From NCBI RefSeq assembly GCF_000307225.1, contig NZ_HE978617.1, forward strand, positions 446,238 through 510,237: 64,000 nt of DNA, read 5' to 3'. How positions within the stretch are numbered: position 1 is the stretch's first letter; each line of letters opens with the position of its first letter. This document shows positions 45,392 through 52,896 of this stretch, piece by piece. This DNA comes from Anaerococcus vaginalis (GTDB taxonomy: Bacteria; Bacillota; Clostridia; Tissierellales; Peptoniphilaceae). A program made the translations under genes and the position numbers. Below the pieces are notes generated by a model. It worked only from the letters and a program-made list of their open reading frames with translations, did not search any database and was not told the origin of the DNA.

Positions 45392-47605
45392 TCAGAGATT
45401 TTTTTCTGTGAAAAGATCTAAATGACCTCCCTCACTTTCTGCTGCAAAGGATGGGTCAAAGTTATCTTTCTTTTTCTCATTAATGTCTGCCTTGAAGTAG
45501 TAAGAATCTTCCCTTGTACCCGTTTGATTTCTATATTCATAAGAAACCAAAGTTCCTGGATAATATTGTCCATTTTCTAGGATAACATCTCCAACTTGGC
45601 TGGTTCTTCTGTAACCACCATTTTGAAGAGGTACATAGTAATATTTTATAGGAGCAATTTTTTCTCCTTCAAAAGCATTGTTCAAAGTAAAAGTCGGATT
45701 GTCAAAGGCTGGGTCTTCTTTTTCGCCAAGTCTTATTAGGTCAAGAGCGTACCAATCAGCCCTGTTATCTGTAATTCTATCAGCTACTATAGTTCTTGTT
45801 CTGTCATAGTAGAATCTTTCGTTAGTATAGTTGTTTCTAAGCCCAATTCTTGCTGGAATTTTCGCCTCTACCAAGTTAAAGGGAACTTCCGAAAATCTTG
45901 ATGCTTCTTCAAGACCTTTAATCCATTTGAATATACTAGGGATACTTTTAAATTTTTCCAAGGCATCCTCTACCATCTTTTTGATGTAGTTGGAATCTGG
46001 ATTTATCCTAAGACCTATAGAATAAACTTCGTGTGGATTTTCGGTGTCAACTGGTGCTTTGACTTTTATATATAATTTTTCTCCCAAATCAGATTTATTT
46101 ATCGATGTATTTAGGGTCAAAATTTCTCCAAGTCTTGAAGATATTTTATAATCATTTACATTTTCAAGATCAGCCTTGTTTTTTGATGCTTTTGCCCTAA
46201 GATCCCAAAGTCCTTGCCTGCTTGAACCAAAAATTGTTAGGTTTAACTTTTTAAAATCTAATTTATTATTTTCCTTGTCAAGAAGGGTATCTGTATCAAC
46301 TTCTATATCCCATTCTACATAGGCTCCATCAAGACTACTTCTTGTTGGATCTTGGATTACATTTCCATTTTTATCTTTAAGTTTTTGGGAAGTTGTCCTC
46401 CACTTTAGCTCATAAGGATAAGTTCCTGCTGGTTGCTCACCCTTATCTTCTACTACAAAGTCTGTAGAGACGACTGGTGTTGGGTCAGTTTTATTTACGG
46501 TTTTTCTTGGCATAGTTTGAACTGGGTTGTTTTTTGGTGCAACCTTGATGTCAATATCAACACTATATCTTGAACCAACATTTCCCATATCAAATTCTAA
46601 ATCTTGGTCAATGTTTAAACTAATATCATGTGTAACTCTTGTTATATAGGTGTATCTGATATAATGGTCGTTTCCATTTTCAAAATATTCGCCAGTTGCT
46701 ACAACTTGATTTCCTACTTTCAAGTTTTCGATGTTCTTTGTGCCCTTTTTTAGGTATGGTCCTAAATGTACATCAAAATACCAACCTGTAGGTATAGCCC
46801 AGACTGGACTTGCCTTTACATTCATAACAGTTTTTAGGTTAAAAACTTTATCTTCAAAAGAATTTGAAGGTCTTTGTTGATCTTGCCTAAGATTATTTGG
46901 TCTGAAATTTTCTTTTCTATCTTTTTCTACAAGATCTTTTATAGCCTTGTCGTTGGATGCCATTAATTTTTCTTGGTCATCTCTACTTAGCTTGTATTTT
47001 TCTCCTAGGCTTGTTAAAAGTTTTTGAATTTCTTCTAGGGTATTTTTCTTATCGGCTAGGGCAGTTTTTAATTCTTTGTCTGCTTTTTCAAGATTTGATA
47101 ATTCTTTGGACTCTTTAGATTCATCAGATTTTTTATCCAAATCTTCTTTTTCTTTATTTTCTTTTGCCTTTTTTTCTTCTTCTTCTAATTTTTTAGCCTT
47201 TTTTGCCTCTTCTTCTGCCTTGGCTTTTTCTTCGGCTAATTTTTTCTCGCTTTCTTCACTTTCTTTTTCTTCTTTATATGAATTAAGGCTATTTAAGTCC
47301 TCTTTTAAAGAATTTGTGTTATAAATATTTACTTTTTTATCATTAATAAGGGCAAAAATATCTCCCTCATTTTTAACTTTCCAATTTCCTTCTTCGTCTT
47401 TTTCAAACAAGTTGTAATTTGGATCAAGTGATGTATTTTTTATAAATTCTAAATTAAATACTAATTTATCTTGACTTAGAAGTTTTTGATTTCCCTTTTC
47501 ATTAAAATCAAAATCATCTAAAATTTTAAAGTCTATGTAGGAGTAATTTTCTCCATATTGGCTATTTTGAGCCACCCCCCCCAGATTCAATATTTTTGAT
47601 TTCAT
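45392..47605 (-). CDS. Giant adhesin, N-terminal middle segment (frame-broken at both ends)
   Basis: 737 codons in the frame that follows the G8 tract. Only about the last 725 (from VAQNSQYGENYSYIDFKILD) look like native protein. It contains a long charged segment (EEKAKAEEEAKKAKKLEEEE, residues about 115-250, probably coiled coil) and Ig-like adhesin sequence (PVWAIPTGWYFDVHLGPYLK, LDGAYVEWDIEVDTDTLLD). A region just before the thioester domain follows. It ends LDLFTEKNL-stop because an A7 tract (45399-45405) shifts the frame. With six A's it reads LDLFTEKISESDLRTNYLMY and enters the 3,998-codon part. The apparent ATG 47605 lies in the overlap and lacks a ribosome site. Confidence 0.8.
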   Translation of the reverse strand: MKSKILNLGGVAQNSQYGENYSYIDFKILDDFDFNEKGNQKLLSQDKLVFNLEFIKNTSLDPNYNLFEKDEEGNWKVKNEGDIFALINDKKVNIYNTNSLKEDLNSLNSYKEEKESEESEKKLAEEKAKAEEEAKKAKKLEEEEKKAKENKEKEDLDKKSDESKESKELSNLEKADKELKTALADKKNTLEEIQKLLTSLGEKYKLSRDDQEKLMASNDKAIKDLVEKDRKENFRPNNLRQDQQRPSNSFEDKVFNLKTVMNVKASPVWAIPTGWYFDVHLGPYLKKGTKNIENLKVGNQVVATGEYFENGNDHYIRYTYITRVTHDISLNIDQDLEFDMGNVGSRYSVDIDIKVAPKNNPVQTMPRKTVNKTDPTPVVSTDFVVEDKGEQPAGTYPYELKWRTTSQKLKDKNGNVIQDPTRSSLDGAYVEWDIEVDTDTLLDKENNKLDFKKLNLTIFGSSRQGLWDLRAKASKNKADLENVNDYKISSRLGEILTLNTSINKSDLGEKLYIKVKAPVDTENPHEVYSIGLRINPDSNYIKKMVEDALEKFKSIPSIFKWIKGLEEASRFSEVPFNLVEAKIPARIGLRNNYTNERFYYDRTRTIVADRITDNRADWYALDLIRLGEKEDPAFDNPTFTLNNAFEGEKIAPIKYYYVPLQNGGYRRTSQVGDVILENGQYYPGTLVSYEYRNQTGTREDSYYFKADINEKKKDNFDPSFAAESEGGHLDLFTEKNL

Positions 47606-48038
47606 CTTTGTCTAGGATTTTATATCCTTCATCTTCTTTGATGATTTCAAGATCTAAATCAAGGCCTTGGTTATTTAGCATATCTTTTACACGCCAATAT
47701 TCCTTGCTTGCTTCTTCTTTTGTTTTAAAAATTTTATCATCATAAAGCTTGAGGTCGTTTCTTTTTACAAGTTTAAAATTTGAACTTGTATCTGGCATAG
47801 ATATAGCGATAGAAAAATTGCCCTCGCCTTTTTTTATTTTCTTTTTGTCATAAATTTTTTGGGAATTTGTGATTGAAAAATAAGATTCGTCGTCAATTTC
47901 AAGATTTTCAAGATTTTTAATTGAATTTGGGTTTTCTTCTTCCGCCCTTGATATTGTTGCGAAAGCTGGCAGCATTACTTGCAAGATCATAAAAAGCGCC
48001 ATTGCAAATGATGCGGATTTCCTTAATATTTTTTTCAT
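47562..48038 (-). CDS. Giant adhesin, signal peptide and first 150 residues
   Basis: This is the true 5' end of the adhesin gene. ATG 48038 has GAAGGAGCTAAT upstream. The product begins with a Sec signal peptide (SASFAMALFMILQVMLPAFA, cleavage near ISRAEE). An acidic, lysine-rich N-terminal region follows and ends IESGGGGSK-stop inside the G8 tract at 47575-47582. Shortening the tract to seven G's restores SGGVAQNSQYG and the downstream frame. With both breaks repaired, 48038-33373 becomes 14,664 bases, an exact multiple of three (4,887 residues). Confidence 0.85.
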   Translation of the reverse strand: MKKILRKSASFAMALFMILQVMLPAFATISRAEEENPNSIKNLENLEIDDESYFSITNSQKIYDKKKIKKGEGNFSIAISMPDTSSNFKLVKRNDLKLYDDKIFKTKEEASKEYWRVKDMLNNQGLDLDLEIIKEDEGYKILDKDEIKNIESGGGGSK

Positions 48039-48271
48039 ATTAGCTCCTTCAATGTAATTTTAAATGAATTGAATTTTTTTAAAATTACCTAAATCCCGCT
48101 GACTTTTTGCATACAAGAATAAACTTTTTAGTACCTATTTTTGGGTAAAAAAAATTTTTGTTTTTTATTTATCGTCTTTTCTTATAATAATTCACTAAAA
48201 AATGTATATAAATAATAGTTTTCAAAAATTTTTTGTATTTAATTAGAATCTTTTTATTCTAAGTTTATTTA

Positions 48272-48300
48272 ATTATAAAACTTAATTTTTTGATTGTCAA
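48272..48300 (-). promoter_or_regulatory. Consensus sigma-A promoter of the adhesin/pilin genes
   Basis: On the minus strand TTGACA (48300-48295) and TATAAT (48277-48272) match consensus at every base with a 17-base spacer. Transcription would start near 48265, giving an AT-rich leader of about 225 bases before ATG 48038. No riboswitch was recognised in the leader. Confidence 0.7.
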
Positions 48301-48427
48301 AAGATTTTTTACATATCTTTGAATATTTAATATATATTTAAAAATTCTTATAAAATCAATCTCCCACAAATATTTTTCGTTTTTTAGTTTTTTATTTTTC
48401 GCGAAAATTTTATAGGTTTTTTAAAAA

Positions 48428-48486
48428 TAAAAAAGGACCTTACAAAATGAATTTATAATTTAATCATTTTGCAAAAGTCCTATTTT
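48428..48486 (-). terminator. Terminator of the sortase operon
   Basis: Minus strand: an imperfect stem AGGACTTTTGCAAAATGAT / ATTCATTTTGTAAGGTCCT followed by T-rich sequence, at the stop of the third sortase. Together with the promoter at 48272-48300 it makes sortases and adhesin separate transcription units. Apart from these two signals the 448-bp gap 48039-48486 contains nothing I recognise. Confidence 0.7.
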
Positions 48487-49323
48487 TTATTTTATTATGG
48501 TTTTTATTAATTTTATTATTATAAGTAGAATCAAAATAAAATCTATTAGCAAAAATATTTTGTAAAGGTGGTTTGTGATTTTTACATTTTTGCTTATTTC
48601 TGTATTTTCGATTTTATTTTCTGCATCTTCTTTTTTTTCTTCTACTCTTTTTGCGTTTATTAAAAGTCTGTGGGTGAAGGCTGGATATGGTGTACAGGTT
48701 AGGATTGTTACTATATCTTCTCCGTCTATAACTTTTAGTTTCTCCCAATCGTATGGGCTTATTACTTCCTTTGAATAAACTTCATAGGTTAGGGTTTTTT
48801 CTCCTCTTTTTATATAAAATCTATCTCCCTTTACTAAATCATTGACATATAATAAAAATATCTGCGCCCACCATCCTCTGTGTCCTGCTAGAACACTTCT
48901 GGTTGATTTTCCTCCTATTGGAATTGATGTTCCTGAAACTTGTCCTACTCCTTTTTGCATATGTGCGTAGCTTGCGTCTAAAAATATAGGCAAATTCACG
49001 TCTATTTTTGGTATGACTAGGTAGGCAAATATATCATCTTGGTTTTCTAGTATATTTACTGAGCCAAGATTTTTGCTTGTAAAGGGATCGACCATAGATA
49101 TGTCGGAATTTTTTACTATTTCGTTGTATTCTTTTGATTTTTCTTCAATTTGGTCAAATTTTTCGTCTTTTTTTTGGGATTCTATTACTTTTTGTATTTT
49201 TTCTTTGTTTTCTATATTTGAATAAATTCTTTTTGAAAATGGAAAGGCAAGTGTTATAAGACCTCCGAGTATCAAAAGGTAACCTAGGATTTTAATTTTC
49301 TTTTTCGCCGAGTTTTTTTTCAA
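48487..49323 (-). CDS. Class C sortase (third, divergent)
   Basis: This 278-residue membrane protein has an N-terminal helix (ILGYLLILGGLITLAFPFS), a class C lid motif (MVDPFTSK), the catalytic His (VLAGHRGWW), the catalytic Cys (ILTCTPYPAFTHRLLINAKR) with downstream Arg, and a C-terminal helix. It differs most from the two upstream sortases in the region around the His and after the Cys (PAFTHR versus MINSHR), so it may serve a different subunit, such as the adhesin. Its start overlaps the second sortase by 32 bases. Confidence 0.9.
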   Translation of the reverse strand: MKKNSAKKKIKILGYLLILGGLITLAFPFSKRIYSNIENKEKIQKVIESQKKDEKFDQIEEKSKEYNEIVKNSDISMVDPFTSKNLGSVNILENQDDIFAYLVIPKIDVNLPIFLDASYAHMQKGVGQVSGTSIPIGGKSTRSVLAGHRGWWAQIFLLYVNDLVKGDRFYIKRGEKTLTYEVYSKEVISPYDWEKLKVIDGEDIVTILTCTPYPAFTHRLLINAKRVEEKKEDAENKIENTEISKNVKITNHLYKIFLLIDFILILLIIIKLIKTIIK

Positions 49324-50182
49324 TGTCGATTACCTCCATCTTCATTTTTTTCGCATATCTTTTTTCTCTTATATATTGCATTATGGTAAATAATAGGATT
49401 GGCAAGAGTATCAAAAATAATTGGAAAAAGTTTGGTTTTAATCTTGGTGTATTTGCTAATCCGTCGTCTATGGCTTGAGTATATGGAATCCTATATCCTC
49501 TAACTAAAAGTCTGTGTGAATTTATCATATAGGGTGTGCAGGTCAAAAGAGTTGCATAATCTTTTTTTTCTACGACTAAAATTGGTTCGAAATTTGATGG
49601 TTCTACTACTTGAATTTTATCGACCTTGTATGCCAAAGTTTCTTTTATATTATGGATATAAAATATATCACCTTCTGTCAATTGATTTAGGTTTCTAAAT
49701 AAAAGTGCATTTGGAAGTCCTCTGTGGGCTGTTATTACTGTGTGTGTTGAGCTTCCTCCAATTGGAAGGGAAGTTCCTTCCAAATGGCCTGCTCCTTTTT
49801 GTAAAACATCCTCGCTTGTTCCTGCATAAATTGGTATGTCGACTGCAATTTTTGGAATTTCTATATGACCCAACATCTCGTGAACTTCTAGCATTTTTGC
49901 ATATTCTGCCTTGGCTGCTTTTACTTTTTTGTCATAAGGGTCTACAAGTTTTGATGGATCAAGAGTTTGGTTATAAATTCTTGCAAGCTCCATTCTTCTT
50001 GCAAGCTCTTTTTTATCTATTTTTTCTTTTTCCTTATTAAATATTACAATCTCATCGTTTGACTTTATTTCATAAAATTTTTGGCTTATAAAAGGATAGG
50101 AAAAAATCAAAAATCCTAGCAAGAATATTAAGATAGATGGAAGATTTTTCTTTATATTAATCTTTCTTCTCATTATCTTCAC
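49292..50182 (-). CDS. Class C pilus sortase (second)
   Basis: This 296-residue protein has N- and C-terminal membrane helices. It has lid motif KLVDPYDKK, conserved GHIEIPKIAVDIPIYAG, catalytic His in VITAHRGLP, catalytic Cys in LLTCTPYMINSHRLLVRGYR with its Arg. It is closely related to the first sortase (shared KMLEVHEM, AGHLEGTSLPIGG), suggesting duplication. It overlaps both neighbours (26 and 32 bases), so the three are co-translated. Confidence 0.92.
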   Translation of the reverse strand: MKIMRRKINIKKNLPSILIFLLGFLIFSYPFISQKFYEIKSNDEIVIFNKEKEKIDKKELARRMELARIYNQTLDPSKLVDPYDKKVKAAKAEYAKMLEVHEMLGHIEIPKIAVDIPIYAGTSEDVLQKGAGHLEGTSLPIGGSSTHTVITAHRGLPNALLFRNLNQLTEGDIFYIHNIKETLAYKVDKIQVVEPSNFEPILVVEKKDYATLLTCTPYMINSHRLLVRGYRIPYTQAIDDGLANTPRLKPNFFQLFLILLPILLFTIMQYIREKRYAKKMKMEVIDIEKKLGEKEN

Positions 50183-51065
50183 CTAGTTTATCTAATTTTT
50201 TTCTTATTTCTTCGATTTTACTTGATGTTTTTTTATTTTCTTTTCTTAATTTTCTAATTTTCCATAATAGGAAGATTATTATTATTAGGGCTATGAAGAA
50301 TAAAATTCTAAATATCCAATTTGTTTTATTATCTTTTATCAATTCTTCGTCTACACTTTCTACATATTCTACCCTGTGGCCTCTAACTAAAAGTCTATGT
50401 GAATTTATCATAAAAGGTGTACAGGTTAAAAGGGTCGCATAGTCATGGCCTGGTACTATCATCAAATCTTCAAATTTGCTTGGCTCTATGACTTTTATTT
50501 GGTCAACTTGGTATGCCAAAGTTTTTTCTATATTATGGATGTAGAATTTATCTCCTACTTCAAGCTCGTTTAAGTTTGTAAAGAGTGTTTTTTCTGGTAG
50601 ACCTCTGTGGGCTGTTAAGACTGTGTGAGTATTATTTCCTCCTATTGGAAGAGAAGTTCCCTCAAGATGTCCTACTCCTTTTTGCAAAACTTCCTCGCTT
50701 GTTCCTGCATAGATTGGCAAATCTTGATTTATTTTTGGAATCTCGACATGACCTATCATTTCGTGAACTTCAAGCATCCTTGCATATTCTTCCCTACCTT
50801 TTTTATATCTTTTTTCTGCAAAAGGATCATTGGTAGGACCTCCCGACAAGGAATCATTGTAGGCTTTTGCAAGTCCAATTCTTCTTTGAATTTCTTCCTT
50901 ATCAAGTTTTGATTTTCCTTGGTTAAAAATTTCAACTTGATTGTTGGAGTCTATTCTATAATAAAGTCTTGATATTATTGGATACAAAAGAACTAAAATC
51001 CCTATCAAAAATATAAATTTCCATAAAATATTGGATTTTTTTGCTTTTTTCTTTTTATTTTTCAT
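50157..51065 (-). CDS. Class C pilus sortase (first)
   Basis: This 302-residue protein has N-terminal helix ILWKFIFLIGILVLLYPII, lid motif NDPFAEK, VEIPKINQDLPIYAG, catalytic His in VLTAHRGLP, catalytic Cys in LLTCTPFMINSHRLLVRGHR, and a C-terminal helix with a charged tail. Class C enzymes polymerise pilin through the pilin-motif lysine and the LPXTG threonine. It is the first gene of the sortase operon. GGTGATATA precedes ATG 51065. It diverges from the DUF1659 gene across a 157-bp AT-rich gap in which I could not place the promoters. Confidence 0.92.
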   Translation of the reverse strand: MKNKKKKAKKSNILWKFIFLIGILVLLYPIISRLYYRIDSNNQVEIFNQGKSKLDKEEIQRRIGLAKAYNDSLSGGPTNDPFAEKRYKKGREEYARMLEVHEMIGHVEIPKINQDLPIYAGTSEEVLQKGVGHLEGTSLPIGGNNTHTVLTAHRGLPEKTLFTNLNELEVGDKFYIHNIEKTLAYQVDQIKVIEPSKFEDLMIVPGHDYATLLTCTPFMINSHRLLVRGHRVEYVESVDEELIKDNKTNWIFRILFFIALIIIIFLLWKIRKLRKENKKTSSKIEEIRKKLDKLGEDNEKKD

Positions 51066-51222
51066 TATATCACCATAATTTTTTTATAAATCTTTCTTAC
51101 TAGAATTTATCTTACACCAAAAATACTCTTTTATAAAGGATTTTTCCAAAAATAAAAAAATAAATAAATTTTTATGGACATTTTATCAAAATTCTTTATC
51201 TATATATGAAAGGAGCGATAAT

Positions 51223-51405
51223 ATGAAACTAAGAATTAATTTAGAAGTAAATGAGGGTCAAAAGATTAAAAAAACATCAAAAACTTTTTCAAATCTTGAC
51301 GAAGGCCTAACAAACGAAGAGTTAAAACAATTCGCAAATGCATATATTGCATTGATTGAAATAAGCTCTTATAGTTTTGAAAAAATCACAGAAGAAACAC
51401 TTTAA
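51223..51405 (+). CDS. DUF1659-family small protein
   Basis: This 60-residue protein matches the DUF1659 pattern: a short beta-rich start (KLRINLEVNEGQ), KTSKTFSNLDEGLTNEELKQFANA, then an aliphatic end. GAAAGGAGCGATAAT precedes ATG 51223. In Firmicutes this family typically sits beside a DUF2922 gene, as here, and has no known function. It lies between the sortases and the right flanking repeat. Confidence 0.75.
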   Translation: MKLRINLEVNEGQKIKKTSKTFSNLDEGLTNEELKQFANAYIALIEISSYSFEKITEETL

Positions 51406-51424
51406 TTAGTAGAAAGGAGAAAAT

Positions 51425-51646
51425 ATGATAGTAAAATCACTAAAATTGTCATTTAAGGATAAACTTGGAAAAAATAAAATGATAAGCCTTGAATATCCAA
51501 AAGCAGATCTAAATGCTCAAACTGTAAAAACACAAATGGAGGCTATGATAAATTCAAAAGTCCTTCAAACAAAAAATGGCAAAATTACAAATATCAACAA
51601 GGCATATATGGAAAATGTCTCAAGAGATGATTTTAATCTAGCTTAG
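51425..51646 (+). CDS. DUF2922-family small protein
   Basis: This 73-residue protein has the DUF2922 layout (MIVKSLKLSFKDKLGKNKMISLEYPKADL, then QTVKTQMEAMINSKVLQ). It begins 19 bases after the DUF1659 stop with an AAAGGAG site and ends just before a strong terminator, so the two genes form a small operon. Function unknown. Confidence 0.75.
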   Translation: MIVKSLKLSFKDKLGKNKMISLEYPKADLNAQTVKTQMEAMINSKVLQTKNGKITNINKAYMENVSRDDFNLA

Positions 51647-51650
51647 AAAG

Positions 51651-51690
51651 AAAGTTGCAAAACTTAATTAGTTTTGCAACTTTTTTTGTT
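51651..51690 (+). terminator. Terminator after DUF2922
   Basis: AAAGTTGCAAAACT pairs perfectly with AGTTTTGCAACTTT, followed by a T7 run. It ends the DUF1659-DUF2922 unit. Confidence 0.9.
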
Positions 51691-51748
51691 TGAAATTTTA
51701 TAGATTTTGCTTCGTTCTAATTTTTACTTTTTTACTAATTCAAACTAT

Positions 51749-52089
51749 GAGATCTCTCCACAAGGTCGAGATGGGTTATGATTGGATTACTTTTATTACT
51801 GAAGTTTTTATTTTTTTATTCCTTAATTTTTGATTTTGATTGTTAAATTTTTTATAAAAATATAATTTTATTATCAAAATTTGATTTAAACTTATTCGAA
51901 GTGCAAAATTATGGCAATTTTTTACCCATCTCGAGCGTAGTCGAGAGATCTCTTTGATTTATTTTGCCTTGTGTTTTATTTTTTACTTGTTTATATTTTT
52001 AATTATTTTTTGAATGCATACTATACTTTTCTCTTAGTTTTCTTTGAGATCTCTCCACGCAGTCGCACAGCTTCCTTGATTGAGATGGG
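51749..52089. repeat. Right copy of the island-flanking repeat
   Basis: Elements in order: GAGATCTCTCCACAAGGTCGAGATGGG (51749-51775), inverted CCCATCTCGAGCGTAGTCGAGAGATCTC (51925-51952) and GAGATCTCTCCACGCAGTCGC...GAGATGGG (52046-52089). Spacing, orientation and interelement words (TTATTCGAA, TTTTTTGAATGCATACTAT, ATTGCTAAAGTTTT) match the left copy at 29088-29508. It fills most of the 649-bp gap 51647-52295. Confidence 0.8.
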
Positions 52090-52223
52090 TTATGATTGGA
52101 TGGTTTTAATTGCTAAAGTTTTTATGTAAATATATTTTTTATCTTAATTTCCTTATATTTTAATTTTAAGTTTCTCAAATGTCTTTTAGGAGAATTTTTT
52201 TGTTTTTATTGTCTTTTGTCTAA

Positions 52224-52252
52224 TTAAACTTTTTTAAAAATTTTACTAGAAT
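52224..52252 (+). promoter_or_regulatory. Possible promoter of the sigma-factor gene
   Basis: TTAAAC and TAGAAT are separated by 17 bases, about 44 bases before ATG 52296. The -35 match is weak. Confidence 0.35.
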
Positions 52253-52295
52253 TATGGTGTCGACAAATTTAAGCGATCGCAGTTAGGAAAATTTA

Positions 52296-52817
52296 ATGAA
52301 AATATGTATAGAAAATTTGAATGCGATTATTGAAAAATATGAACCTCTTTTGGTTTCGATGGCAAATAGGTTTCCTATTTTTGACAAGAATGAGGCTTAT
52401 ATTATGGCGAGGGATATGGTTTTTGATATTGTAAGGGATTTTGATTCTAAAAAGGGTTCTTTTGGTGGATATTTGAAGTACAGACTTTATTTTTTCTTTT
52501 TGAATGAGTGTAAAAAGGAAAGGGCCAGTTCTTTAAATTCTAAGGATGTTAATGGGATTGAAATTATTGAAAAAATTGGTGATAGTATTTCTATTGAGGA
52601 TGATTTTGTTAAAGGTATTGAAATTGAGGAGCTTTTTAAGGCTATTAAAACTTTAAAAAAGCAAGAAAGGGAAATTTTGTATTTAAAGTATGACAAAAAT
52701 TTGCCTCACAAGGAAATTGCTAGGCTTTTGAATTTATCAACAAAGTCTATTACTAATTATCACTACAATATTATTAGAAAATTGAGAAAGTATTTTGTAA
52801 ATCATAATTTGGTTTAG
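52296..52817 (+). CDS. RNA polymerase sigma-70 family factor (alternative)
   Basis: This 173-residue protein has an N-terminal region 2-like helix set (IIEKYEPLLVSMANRFP, MVFDIVRDFDSKKGSFGGYL) and a C-terminal region 4 helix-turn-helix (LKKQEREILYLKYDKNLPHK, EIARLLNLSTKSITNYHYN). No anti-sigma gene is adjacent. AGGAAAA precedes ATG 52296. Because a ComK-like gene follows 79 bases later, a role in a competence or stress switch is plausible. It could equally be a general alternative sigma factor. Confidence 0.82.
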   Translation: MKICIENLNAIIEKYEPLLVSMANRFPIFDKNEAYIMARDMVFDIVRDFDSKKGSFGGYLKYRLYFFFLNECKKERASSLNSKDVNGIEIIEKIGDSISIEDDFVKGIEIEELFKAIKTLKKQEREILYLKYDKNLPHKEIARLLNLSTKSITNYHYNIIRKLRKYFVNHNLV

Positions 52818-52824
52818 TCTATTG

Positions 52825-52853
52825 TTGACTAATTTTATTTTTTATTGTACACT
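52825..52853 (+). promoter_or_regulatory. Promoter of the comK-like gene
   Basis: TTGACT and TACACT are separated by 17 bases, 43 bases before ATG 52897, so the ComK-like gene can be expressed apart from the sigma factor. Confidence 0.6.
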
Positions 52854-52896
52854 TAATGTCTAAGGAAGTCTTTTTTCTTTAAGGAAAGGAGGATTT

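Noticed and set aside
33373..47605. Several plus-strand open frames (for example near 39103-39468, 43717-43950, 47076-47324)
   Set aside because: They lie antisense inside the adhesin, have low-complexity Phe/Leu/Ser-rich translations and no ribosome sites; they are shadows of the repetitive minus-strand gene.
29088..52089. Insertion sequence or integrative element ends
   Set aside because: No transposase, integrase or relaxase gene is present and the repeats are composite palindromes, not simple terminal inverted repeats. I report them as flanking repeats only.
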